A stretch of DNA of 64,000 nucleotides from Cymbidium sinense (GCA_021442155.1 CM038214.1:137182040-137246039), one strand, 5' to 3'; positions 11,936-23,520 are shown, numbered from the stretch's first letter. Numbers and translations: made by a program. The notes: generated from the letters alone by a model not told the origin.

Positions 11936-14916
11936 ACATCATCTAAAAAATATGAAATCAAATTGAAAATTAAATAAACCTTTATAATTAACATAAATAC
12001 ACTTCTTAATTAAACTAATCACATTGAACCTAAGCAAACCCATAGACCAATAAAGCTAATCAAATCAAATTAAATCAAATTAAATTAAATTAAGAAAGAC
12101 TCTCATCAATTTAATATGTAATCAAATCAAATCTCATTCAACCAACTTAAATAAGATAAATTAATCAACTATCAATGTATGAAATCAAAAAACAAACCAA
12201 ACTTTGATGAACATGACAAATGGATGTGATTAAAAATAAAATCCTAATTACAAAGAATCAAACCCAATTAAAATCAAAATAAAACCTCAAATAGTCTAAT
12301 CCAATCAAACTATAAATAAATGAACCGTAATCAAATTAAATAAACATAAAGTTAAGTTACATAACCATAATCAAAGAAAAGAATTAGATATTAATTTAAA
12401 AGGATATTGAATTATCAATATTTAATTAAATCAAAACATCTAATCTAAAATTAATCAACCAAAAACACATGAACTTAAACAAACTTAAACTTCATTAGAT
12501 AATAAGGATATTGAATTATCAAGATGCAATTAAACTAAAACATCTAAATCAAAATCAATCAATCAAATACTTAAATAAATTCAAACTCTAAGCTCTAAAT
12601 CGAATTGAATAAATCAAATCAAATAAATTACACAAATTCAAATGGGCTAATTAAGATATTTAAGGACCCTAGTTAGATTCCTTAAGAATTAGGATGTAGA
12701 ATAGGGTGAGTTCTATCTACAAATGGAATTCATTCTACTCTTCATTCTTGAAAACCTAAACATCATTTTAACCAAAAAAAAGTGAAATAAAAAATTAAAA
12801 ATAAATCATTAAATCATTTAAATTGAAATCACCCAAAGGTTAAATTTAAACAAATTCAAACTCCAAATTGAAACTTAGACTAAAGAAGCCTAGTAAAGTC
12901 TTGCCCACAAGCTTTAAGCACACATTAGAATACTAAGTCACCACTTCTAGTTAAGTTATTTGTATGTATGATATTGTGTTTTATTTTGTGATGTAATGTT
13001 TTAGATGATGTTAGGGTGTATATTTAGGACTGGATGTTAGGTCATTATTAGCCTAATCATATTTTCTAAGGGGTTGTGCTGGACCTGTAATAAAATTTAA
13101 ATATGTTTGATGGTTGTTAGCCTAAGCATAACTCATGTTAAGACAGGGCTTGGTTACCCATGTGGGGTGCTAAGTCCAAATTATTCATATAACTGCTTGG
13201 GTTGTAATGTGTGTTAGCTAACATTTATTTTGGGTAGCTAGATTTACTTTTCCTATTTTTGATGTAATTTTGTATTAGAAATTAGGATTAGTATTATGGG
13301 GGATTAGGATGAGCAGTGGCCAGAAGGCTTAGTCCTTTGGGTGCTTTGTGATGTTTTTGGAGCAAATCAAATCAAAAGAAAGAGAAGGAAGAAATGAAGA
13401 AAAGAAGACCCTCATAGCATGTATTATTTTTTTGTAATCTGGGTTGCATAAGGGTAGAGCTCGACTACCCATCTTTTTTTCTCTTTTCAGGGTGTACGGC
13501 AGAACTCGACCACACTAGCCTTTTGTTCTTTTATGGTAGTCTATAAAATTATTTGATGTTGTGTTTAGATTGTGCATCAGAATAACATGCTTTTCATAGT
13601 CTCTTTATGATTGATGCTTGAATGTGTGGCCTGGATGCGATATGCTCTTAGGATGTAATAAATTTTTCTACCCCAATTAACAACTCATAACTAAAATTTT
13701 AAAATGACTCATAACCTCACATAAAAGCTTAGGAATTAAATCAAGATAATTTTTAGCAACCCTTAGGATGAATGAATGTATAATATCATGCATGTCATAT
13801 TATTTCACTCTTGTTAAGAGGGGGCTTCCATCTTTGCCAGAGAATGAAGGCTTAACGGGAGAGCCTTTGGTGGAAGAACACCCCTTTCTCTTTATTTGCC
13901 CATAATAAAATTCTCATGCATTTAGGCATACAAATCCCATAGCTGTGTCAAAATAAAGAGTCCAAAAGAATCAAATAAGTTTGATAAAATTTGAATTATA
14001 AGTCATGAATTCACCACTCATGCTCTAGTCTAGGAGTTTAAAGGACTTAATCTCCTTTCAAACAAAACAAAATTTATCTTGCAAAGCATAAGACTTGCCT
14101 ATATGGATTTAAAGCGTAGGAGGAGTTAGCTGGTTGCCACTCCATGCGGTAATAAGTCCAACAGTCAGGTGGTTTATTCTCTCTTGTGGAGGTAAACCAT
14201 ATACCCATTTTTGCCTTAGATTTAGGTCATGTCTTTATTTTATACCAAGGCTCCTTAGTTTAGGAATCTGAGGTAGCTGTTTCTTTCGAGCTACAAGCAT
14301 AAATCCTCGCCACTTATGCATTTACATAATCTTATGTTATGGAATTATAAGCCCTAGCAATCTAATAAAATGTCAACTCAAATAATTAACTCTCTTCAAA
14401 TTTAAAAAAATATAAAGCCCAATTATAGGGTAGAATGGAATGCTCACTAAGCTTCTTCGTATCATGAGCATTTCCTACTTTCCCCCTTTGGATTCCAAAA
14501 ATAATTCTTCTCCTTGATCTATCCCATTTGATTTTCTAAAATAGCCAATCCTTTGATAGTTTTGACCTTGAAATCTTTGGAGACCCTAATTGTCTACTTT
14601 AATTGAGAGTATTCTTAAGAAATTCCCATATAATGTAATTAACTATGGGGGCTTGCCTCCATAGGGAACTTAATGAACCTGGCTTAAAATAAATCATATT
14701 TTACTTTTCCATGTAAAGTAAGGGAAAGATCTCTAGTATATTTGAAGACCCATCATGCCTTAGGAGTCCTTATTAGGTGATTAGGTCCATTATAGGGTGA
14801 TGATTTCCATCTTTTGAGATAGTACATCATTCCTTAATATCACCCATCACTTCAATATGTACCCCCTAAGATCGCATGGTATCTCACATCTCAAAAATAA
14901 ACACCATAGATTTTTC

Positions 14917-14934
14917 TGGCGACTCCACTGGGGA
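14917..14934 (+). promoter_or_regulatory. Primer-binding site (tRNA-Arg type)
   Basis: TGGCGACTCCACTGGGGA is complementary to the acceptor stem, part of the T arm and the CCA end of a plant tRNA-Arg as I recall it. The sequence TGGCGACTCC is typical of Tat/Ogre-lineage elements. It lies 10 nt after the LTR's terminal CA and is the only copy in the window; the other LTR ends are truncated or outside. Minus-strand DNA synthesis would start here. Confidence 0.9.
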
Positions 14935-15639
14935 GAGTTCATCTCTCCATCTTTAGTAGACAATTATTGTCTCCAAGCATCGATAATGGACTCATATTTT
15001 ATATAGGCTTGAGACTATCATTCTTTCCATTGGCACTTAGCTTATTTCATCCTTAAGCAAAGCTCGCCAACATCCTTTAGGTTTTAAGACCTCACCCCAT
15101 GTAGGTCCTAAAATCCCTATTGGGTTCCCCCAATAGGTGAAAATTAAAATTAATCAAGCAAAGGAGATGACCAAAATTAGGAACCTCTTCACTATCTAAT
15201 GATGAGGTAAGGTTCATCCTATGAACAATAAGAAAATAAAACCCTTCTACAAAATAGCATGTCTTTCCAAAAGCACTTTTTCAAATCCATATAATAAAAG
15301 ATCTTTAAACAAAAATTTATAAGAAATTTTTAAAAAAGGCACAAAACACATATAACCAAACCTCGCTCATCAAATCCTATGATTGTTACAAGGAGTTTCC
15401 CTTTTAAAAATCAAAATCAATAATTTTTAATGTATTTTTCAAATGTGCATTTTCTTTGGAAATGGCTATCCCCATCCCACACACTCAAATTTGTCGGATG
15501 GAGATTCTATTTTTGAATTAAATTATAATATAAAATTGAAACTCCACTTTTTACTTCACATGTGCTATCAAGTTTCCCCTCTTAGTAAAAACCATACAAA
15601 CACAAAGAGAAGTCAAGACATATTTGAACCCCCCACTTG
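14935..15639 (+). other. PBS-proximal leader of element B
   Basis: Unique leader sequence between PBS and hairpin array. Apart from the two hairpins at 15082-15137 it contains AT-rich sequence without coding signal. No start codon or ORF with similarity to the element proteins is seen. Confidence 0.6.
15082..15137 (+). promoter_or_regulatory. Two adjacent leader hairpins downstream of the PBS
   Basis: Hairpin 1: arms 15082-15092 and 15103-15113 (10 of 11 pairs, 10-nt loop). Hairpin 2: arms 15116-15124 (CCTATTGGG) and 15129-15137 (CCCAATAGG), perfect 9 bp with loop TTCC. Only 2 nt separate them, and they lie 150-200 nt after the PBS. Retroviral packaging and dimer-linkage structures often occupy this place; that function is inference here. 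Confidence 0.5.
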
Positions 15640-17110
15640 ATATACCCAAATTTGTCAAATGGGAGTTCCCCTTCCCTTGGAGAAGGTAGAACAAATTGAA
15701 TTCTATTTGCATTTGTCTGATAAAACTCCTTGTCAAAGTCTTGGACTTCAAAACACATTGGGAGCTCATTTGACATGTCCAAGTATATCAAATGAGAACT
15801 TTCAAAATTATAAGAATAAATTGAACTCCATTTAACATACCTAAGTTTGTTAAATAAGTTCATTTTCTTTCAAAATCATAAACACATTTGACTTTCACTT
15901 AACATACCAAATTTGTTAAGAGAGTTTCATTTTAAAATCATAAACACATTTGACTTTCACTTAACATACCAAATTTGTTAAGTGAGAGTTTCATTTTCAA
16001 AAATCATAAACACATTTGACTTTCACTTAACATACCAAATTTGTTAAGTGAGAGTTTCATTTTCAAAAATCACAAACACATTTAACTTTCACTTAACATA
16101 CCAAATTTATTAAGTGAGAGTTTCATTTTCAAAAATCATAAACACATTTGACTTTCACTTAACATACCAAATTTGTTAAGTGAGAGTTTCATTTTCAAAA
16201 AAAACATAAATACATTTGATATTCACTTAACATACCAAATTTGTTAAGTGAGAGTTTCATTTTCAAAAAATCATAAACACATTTGACTTTCACTTAACAT
16301 ACCAAATATGTTAAGTGAGAGTTTCATTTTCAAAATCATAAATACATTTGACTTTTACTTAATATACCAAATATGTTAAGTGAGAGTTTCATTTTCAAAA
16401 TTCATAAGCACATTTGACTTTCACTTAACATACCAAATTTGTTAAGTGAAAGTTTCATTTTCAAAATCATAAACACATTTGACTTTCACTTAACATACCA
16501 AATTTGTTAAGTGAGGATCTCTTTTCAACACACATTTGATCCTTATTTTAACATACCAAATTTGTTAAATAAGGATCCAATTTTTCATGTCAAACCACAC
16601 TTGAGCTTTCACTTAACATACCAAATTTGTTAAGTGAGAGTCTCATTCTCAAAGAAAAAACAAACATATCTCAAACACATTTGGGACTTTCATTTAACAT
16701 ACCAAATTTGTTAAGTGGAACTCCCATCTTCAAAGAAAAGTAAATTGATCTCACAATTACATTTAACTTTCACTTAACATACCAAACATGTTAAGTGAAA
16801 GTCTCATCATCAAACACATATCAAACACATGTGGCATCTACTTAACATACCAAATTTGTTAAATAAGAAGCCCCATTTTCAAATCAAAATATCACACAAT
16901 CAAATCTTCACAAGAAAAAATATTTCAAACACATAATCACAAGCTCTTCTTAGCATACCCAAATTTGTTAAGTAGAGGTCTTTCAAACTATCAAATATTT
17001 TCAAACAAGATGCACAAAACACAAATATCTCCAAGAAAATCTCTCCTCAAATTTGAGAACTCCATCTAACTTACCTAAATTGGTTGAGTATGGTTCTAAA
17101 TCGAAATCAA
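15640..17110 (+). repeat. 5' leader stem-loop array of element B (about 20 units)
   Basis: Same repeat family as 1-1150. The core (15880-16520) is made of about ten homogeneous units of 62-67 bp. Each has arms CACTTAACA and TGTTAAGTG around the 9-nt loop TACCAAATT. The flanking units are more diverged but keep pairing: arms 16538-16553 and 16563-16577 form 15 pairs with a stem unlike the core, and the unit at 16770 forms a perfect 14-bp stem. It lies between PBS and gag, so it would be in the genomic RNA leader. Outer units differ more than inner ones, the pattern expected when a tandem array grows from its middle. Confidence 0.92.
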
Positions 17111-17291
17111 ATGGCAAAGACTCTCCTCAATATCCAAATCTCTCCAATGCACTCAACACATTTGAATTATTGAGTATAGGTTCAAAACTCCAAACTTCTG
17201 TTACTTGCGTGGAATAAATATCAAGGTAGAAATCTCATATAAGTTATATTTCCACAAATCACATACAAATCATAGTCTTTCATTTTCATAC

Positions 17292-19558
17292 ATGGCATCT
17301 CAGAAGTACGTGTTTACTTTTCCTTTTGGGATGGATTTGGCCTTGGATTGGGCCAGCCTCTCGCAGACCAATTTTGCCCACCTCATTCATTTTGGCCAAG
17401 GTTTCGATGGGGCTAGGATCACTTGTGAGGGGACCACCCTCACAACCGTCAGTAGAAGTGTGGTGAGCATCCATCCGGTTTTTCAACCCATATTTTATTC
17501 CACAAAAAGAGGGAGTCAAAATAAACTCAAATCACCAAATTCACCAAAGTAAACCTAGATCTCAAAAGCAAAAACACATTAAAACAATCAAAGATACTTG
17601 AGGTTTGATAATAATCCAAAAAGCAAATTATGGCTACTCAAGCACTTGAGAATGATTAATCTCAAACCCAAGAGGAAGAAGAAAGGAGGAGCTAATTTTC
17701 ACAAAAGAATAGTTATAGTAGTATAAACAAGATGTCCAAAATGCAAATTCAAAATTTATAGAGAGAAGATAGAAAGCTCATCCCCACACCGAATGGGGGA
17801 TGCAAAAAGGTCCAAACTTGTGGAGAATTACTTCACAAGAGCTACTACCAAAACAAAATGAGAACATCATAGATCATAGCCAACAAATCAGGAGATAGCA
17901 CTTGTTGAAGTTATGGACCAATTACAAACACACCTCATGCATTGGGTTAATCAACCATGTTCAAAGTTCCATGTTATCACATCCAAAGGATGTGCTAGAG
18001 ACATAGATGATAATGTCGACCCCACCGATCTGATCGAAAATCGAGATGATACCACATAAGGAACATTCTCGCCAACAAAATCCCATGGTCATTGTTGAGA
18101 TGTCATCTAACCAGTTTCCTGAAGAGGAAGTATGGTAGTCCATGCGTACCAATGCACTCGGTTCTCTACCACAATGGCTCACCCACTGGCTCCTTCCAAG
18201 GGGAAGGCTACTATATCTTTAGGGATAGTCTCCCACACCTACAAGCTTGGGTCTAGTTCTCATGTTGCCCCTCCTAGTAGGACTCGGTGCCGCAATCAGT
18301 TCCGCAAGATCAAGAGGCATCATGACCATATAGCCAAGGAGCTAGACAGCCTTCCAGCAGAGGAGTTACCTGGAGAGTGCTTTATCACAGAACAAAGTTC
18401 ACCCTTGTCAAGAAGAAGACATGAGGATCTCACCACCACCTGAGTTCATCTTGAGGCTCCTATCGACAAGAGAAGGTCAGGATGGCCTTAGTCTCATGTC
18501 GCTGAGCTACAATCGAGTCGTCAATTTGATTTATGTTCTGTCATCCACGTAAACATTAGAGGAGAGGCTAGGAGGCTCATCACAGAAAGCGAGAGAGAGG
18601 AAGATATTTGGCCTCACTCTGGGACTTTTCTGACGCTACCCACAATCATCATAGCAAGATTCGGGTTCTACTCACCATAAGAGAAGCTCGAAGGGTAGTG
18701 TTCCACAATCCACTTCCCACCATCACCTATTCGTCGCCATCCACCATACAAAGGAAACGTAAGATAACATGAAAAAGAATTACCACCAGGGTCCCACTTC
18801 ATCCCATCTATTAAGGGTGAGGGCGATTCCACTCCTCTTACTTCAGCCTTAAGAAGAGTGGCAACCCCATGAAGACCAACATAACCACCACCATCAAAGG
18901 TAGTGGGCATGAATGTAGAAGGGGAAGTGAGCAGGTCCCCATGGCTAGATCTCCCAAGGACACCACTCCACCCATAAGCTGCCCCGAGCATGTCTCTTCT
19001 AGTAATCATGACCCTCCTAGAGCTGGCCTCCAATAGGTGGTGTTATGCATCATGCCGAGCACCCTCCATCGATCATGAGTGTTTTCATGCATGTGATTTG
19101 ATGAGATCAGAATACTCTTTGAGAAGAAGGAACCTTCTGAGCATTGCTCAATGAAGAGGGTGATAGGGTCAGTTTTGATCCATATAAGGATGATCTCTCG
19201 GAAGACTCAGTGGAAGTCTATATGGTGACACTGGGGTTCCCTCTTAAAGAATAGAAGGGTGTTGAAGTTGAGGAAAGACACACCATTCAACCCAACACCT
19301 TCATCAATAACTAAGGCAAAGAGATGAGCATATCAGTAAGATGGAGAAAAGAATTGAAGACTTGTTATAGTAGTTAGCACTGGGCTAAGCTCCATCAATC
19401 CACTCTTAGAGAGCCAACCACCATAAAGGTTGTGCATATTGATTTCAAGAGTGCATCTCCCATGGACCAGATATACCAAGCAGGAAGCCGATAGTACCTC
19501 CATGCCTAAAAGAGATATAAAGCATATGGTGGAATAGCAAGTGAAGAAAGTATTGGCA
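17292..19558 (+). pseudogene. gag: Gag N-terminal region of element B, decayed
   Basis: ATG at 17292 begins MASQKYVFTFPFGMDLALDW and stays open for about 85 residues with AHLIHFGQGFDGARITCEGT, matching the element A copy at 1273 and supporting this start. A deletion or frame change then follows. A second open piece at 18132-18443 is rich in basic and Ser/Thr residues (APSKGKATISL block) and matches A near 1600-1700. The remainder to about 19560 has many stops. Element B is longer than A here by some hundreds of bases. The N-terminal role is unknown; it is not functional. Confidence 0.7.
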
Positions 19559-20560
19559 CAAGCCCGAGGTAGCTCATATGTTCCAAAGGGTAGACCTTAC
19601 CCAGAGGAATTCGATGTAGTCCAATATCCCAAGAGTTTTATGCCACCATCCTTCAAGAACTTCTAGCGGAAACCCCTCGATATAGCACACTTTAGAGTCA
19701 TTGTAACATGAGGTAGTGATGCTCTTTCCACACTCAAGTCTATAGGGATCATTGATTGGTATAAAATGCCCAATGATTCAAAGAAGACTTTTGGAGCACC
19801 TCTTCATCAAGATCTTGAGCCCAAGGGTAATCGAATCTATGCTAAACAAAATCCCAATGAGTCTCTTATTGATTATATTCTTAGGTGGTGAAACCTAAGT
19901 ATGAAATGGAACCTAATCCCAAGATGCCATAAAAATTATTCTCAAGAATATTCATGCGGCCGCTTTCATGCTCAAGGGATTTATAATCAAAACCTTTGAG
20001 AAGTTAATCAACAAGTCAGCTAGCCTACAAGGGAAGCTAAATAGTTACCTTTTCAAGACCAATCGTTCAAGCCCATGCCGCAGAAAGCATTCCAGAAGAA
20101 GCTAGGGGTAGTAGTATTAGTAAACAAAGGGAAGCAACCAATTAGAGCTCAATATGAGAGACCTCGTGCACACCAGCCTCCATTATCACCTCCTCTACCA
20201 CCACCTGAGCCAACATACCACCACTACCACCTCATCCCTCCTCTATAATATACTAGTGATACCCATATCCATCAGTAGCTATTACCCACCTACTCTTGAG
20301 AATTGAATAACATATTCATTCAAGAGGAGGTAGTTAGAATATCTTTAAGAATCTCTTAAAGAAAACTTAACTTTCACTTAGGAAAATCTTTAAGAATCTC
20401 AAAAAATGATGTTCGTACTGAAGAGGGTAAGATGGAAGAGTGATGATCCAAATTCATCATCTACCAGCATGGTTATATGTCTTGGAGGATTGTGTCACCT
20501 TAAGAGGTTGATCATAAATATAAGTTAAGAGCTATTGTTATCCTGAATAATTAAGAATAA
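19559..20560 (+). pseudogene. gag: Gag capsid and zinc-knuckle region of element B
   Basis: Nucleotide similarity to element A 3170-4160 is clear: GGTAGACCTTACCCAGAGG at 19590 and the capsid end at 19930-20060 (ATGCTCAAGGGATTTATAATC). A proline-coding stretch follows at 20160-20270, and a degraded zinc-knuckle segment lies near 20455-20500. Several in-frame stops and indels break the frame throughout, more than in element A. No ORF above 60 residues survives. It was assigned by position and similarity to A rather than from an intact domain. Confidence 0.7.
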
Positions 20561-22599
20561 CCCTCCACTCATGAGTAATTCTTGGAGATACTTACATCCT
20601 CTTAAGAGAAGGTTGGATATTACCCTTATCCCAAATCAAAAAAAAGTCTCTTAGATCAAGAAGCTTTAGAAGGTGTTCAAGTCTCAAACCTCCAACAACC
20701 AGGAAGGTTTGCAAGTTGCCAAAGATAACTTGAAGAAAGTGTCACCAAAGCAAAGACAACCACCTTACTTACCATAAGATAGGAAGACAACCAATGTAAG
20801 TCAGACTATCCACCATTGCATTACATCTCCAACTCTTCAAATAGAGATCAATGTGAACAAGGACTATACCCTTTCTCCACTTACTTATTAAATTTCTATC
20901 ATGTACCTCCATCAGAAGAAATCAATGAAGAAATCTTCCACTTACATCTGTCCACTTCTACATCAAATTTTTCTTTCAAAAAACTCTCCAAGTTCACAAA
21001 TATAATGATAACTCTAGTTCGATATAGATTTAGAAATGACTTTCAAATCAACAAGTCATTCTTTGAGATTGATTTGGAGTCATAAATGAAATAGAAGAAG
21101 TGGAAAAAAGATGAGAAGATAGAACTTTCAACAAATTCATCATTCAAGAGGTCAGAAGTTAACCATAGTGGCAAAGTTCTACCTTCTAGGGTGGCACCTG
21201 ATAAGTAAGAAAATCATTTGTTTTAGAAAGATAACAAGATTCCACCCATGGATAGAGTGGAGGATGCTAAGGTGACTACAACATCCTAGACATCTTAGAA
21301 AGTTGCCCTTCTAAGCATAGATGCATCTTATCCAATGAGATGAGGATTCTTCTAATCAGCTCTTTCTGATCAAGTGCAAGTAGGATGATGAAGAGAGGCT
21401 CAGTTAGTGACATAAGTTATAGATAATTAATTTGCTTAGAATGAAAGCACAACCAATTTATTTACATTATAAATATTAGAAGATAAGATATCCATAGTCC
21501 TTGTGACTGGTGTAATCTGAATACTATGAACAAAAAAATACTGGATTGACATCTCAAACTTTCAAAAGAGAGATGTGAGAGGATTCAATGAACAAGGTGA
21601 GGCTTGGCTCTATAGTCAAGTTAGAAGTTGATGATTAGAAGACTACCACCAAGTTTCATATTATAGATTCTATACATCTTATGGATGAAGAAATGTGGTT
21701 CCATCTTCTCAAGCATGAAGTTCATGAGGGTGGGATTGAATAATGCATCAAAGGAGATCTGATTCAGCTTCATGAGGTCGAATATGAGGATGAAACCTAC
21801 TATCTCCCTCAAAAACAAATTATTCTGTGAACTTGAGAAAGTTCAAAATAAAAGAAAAGAAAAGAAAAAGAAAAAGAGAAAAAGAGAAAAGGAAATGAGA
21901 AAGAAAACAAGGAGTTTAAAATATACTTGAGGAGAAATGAGAGACATTAGATCTACCCATACATACTCCATTAAACATATGGGTAGATGACAAACCTCCA
22001 CCAGAGGAAGAGGTAGATAGAGATGCAGAGATGGAAGACTCCCATTGGTCATCCAATAGAATTAGTCCATACTATGATACACCTACTATCTATAGAGAAT
22101 CTAGTTAGATGATGAGTCATATATGATTAGTATGCTAATTTACTTTTAGAAAAGAAGATCCCCATGCAAGTGACATCCAGCATAAATGATGAAGATGGCA
22201 TCTAAGCAAAGCACAAGTGTATCCAAGTCTATATGTTAAATAGAGGTATCGCTTGGGAACTTAGCTCTAACCCCACTTTTCTCATGTTGAGGGTTTATTA
22301 GTTAAGGAAGCCTAAGTCCTCCATAAATGTAATATAAGTTCTTTTGGAGCATCATCCTCAAGTAAAGAAGGATTAGAACTGGATGATTCATCAAAGATTT
22401 AATAAAATTTTGATGAATTTGTGTTCTTAATTTAACAAAGAAGATTAAACATGCTTGGAAGACATCTACTTTGAGAGGTTAGGGATAATAAATCATTTAC
22501 AATCAAGACAAGATTTAATACCCAAAAAGACAAGATGATTTATTGCTAGTCATCACCAAACCATTTTGGAATTCAGGTTTTTCAAATATTAACTCATGA
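20561..22599 (+). pseudogene. pro: Spacer, protease and linker remnants of element B
   Basis: The spacer region is recognisable at 20816-21085 (a 89-residue open piece with YPFSTYLLNFYHVPPSEE, matching the LTLLDFYFVPP block of A) and at 21165-21200 (SGKVLPSRVAP remnant). Protease remnants occur at 21540-21840, ending in the DEDETYYLPQ-like tail, with the LGRPW signature no longer readable. The AAAGA-rich run at 21845-21910 and the short RGR-coding remnant at 22000-22030 mark the linker. The open frame on the minus strand at 21843-22052 is only the complement of the purine-rich linker. It is heavily decayed. Confidence 0.6.
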
Positions 22600-23260
22600 G
22601 GATGAGAAACTAGATGATCAAATGACAAGTCAAGGATGCACCACCAAAAGTTTGAGGAGATTAATAACCATCGATAATCTCAAAAAAATCAACCTAAATG
22701 AAGAAGATCCACGCAACATACATCGCCTCTATTGAATGAAAAGAAACCAATGATTTAAAGCTTGACAAGTTTAAAGATTGATTTTATAGAGTTATGAAGA
22801 GATGCCCTGCTCATAGATTCCATAAAAGTAATAGAACCAATGATAACCTATCAAGGGCTCCTGCATCACATTGAATGCTAAGTCACTTTTTGAAATTAAG
22901 AAATCCATGTTACAAGAAAAGAAAATATCCTACATGCTCCTAATCATCTAAGAAAAAATCCAAATTGCATGTGTTGATTTTAGGGATCAAATAAGCCATG
23001 CCCCAGGATGAATTTTCTCATTTTATACCAATCAGGTACATCACCACATCTCATGGATTCTCCTTATGGATGGGTCATCTAGCTCAAACCAAATTAAGAT
23101 GATCTCCTCGATGAACAAACACTTTACTTTCAAACTAATCTTTGATGGTCATGCCTTTTGACATTAAAAGATACTATACCAATGGGCTATAACTTGAATC
23201 TTTGATGAACTTATTCATCATGTTGAATGAAACGATGATCTCCATCAAAAGCAACAAAAT
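22600..23260 (+). pseudogene. pol: Reverse transcriptase remnant of element B
   Basis: Similarity to element A 6640-7330 can be followed by landmarks: the lead-in near 22640-22810 (the equivalent of KDCF and SYEEMP), the VDFRD segment near 22975-22990, the FMDGSS segment near 23065-23085, and the motif before YxDD near 23205-23230. The frame is broken by stops and small deletions at every step. At the codon where A and C have TGA (7204 and 51485) this copy has CAA (about 23131), which fits an original CGA. The YxDD box is no longer intact. The sequence then jumps to the second RNase H. Confidence 0.7.
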
Positions 23261-23284
23261 GAAGGCCATGACTTGAGAGTTTTG

Positions 23285-23520
23285 ATTAGGTGAGTTAGTC
23301 ATTACATTATGCTCGTAATCAACATCTTTGGGATTCTCAATTAGTCAACAACCAAATTGTTGGGTCTTACAAGGTTCTAAAGCCTAAGCTCCATCATTAC
23401 CATAAGTATACTATAGAATTGTTCGCCCAAAACCCAGAGGTTACCATCTACAAGATTTCTCGAGGAGAGAATGCAGTAGAAGATGCATTAGCCAAGCTTG
23501 CCAAAGAGTTGGTAAGATGA
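23285..23520 (+). pseudogene. pol: C-terminal part of second RNase H of element B
   Basis: Begins abruptly after the RT remnant: about 1 kb that element C carries (51665-52655, RT thumb, first RNase H and the start of the second RNase H) is missing. What remains encodes the end of the archaeal-type RNase H: the IFGDSQLV-type strand (23315-23345), the NQIVGSYKVLKPKLHHY-like block (23355-23400) and the final DALAKLAKEL helix (23480-23515). One base change destroys the GDSQL reading frame. The open run then continues toward integrase. Confidence 0.8.

Larger units (their letters stand above)
7368..14906 (+). repeat. 5' LTR of element B (about 7.5 kb)
   Basis: The start is set by alignment with the same sequence at 28194, 34146 and 56281 and, inverted, at 49769 and 51111. 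All begin TGTTGACCTCA or a close variant (here TATTGACCTCA). The end is set by the PBS: the last CA is at 14905-14906, followed by a 10-nt spacer. Inside, in order: a 12-bp AT hairpin, a TTGACC-rich block, a TATA box, a GATC-dense island, a G-poor AT-rich block with 332-bp tandem repeats (10.9-11.9 kb), and a more complex distal third shared by all LTR copies. By eye the first 250 bases differ from the 3' LTR at roughly one base in 15-25. Confidence 0.88.

Noticed and set aside
14917..14934. tRNA-Arg gene
   Set aside because: Only 18 nt match the tRNA 3' end, with no D or anticodon arm next to it, and the match is complementary as expected for a primer-binding site.
15880..16640. CRISPR-like array (regular short repeats)
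   Set aside because: Units are contiguous 66-bp tandem copies without unique spacers, in a plant retrotransposon leader; no cas genes.
18668..19033. 121-residue open frame on the minus strand
   Set aside because: Antisense to the decayed gag region of element B; not seen opposite the gag of element A.
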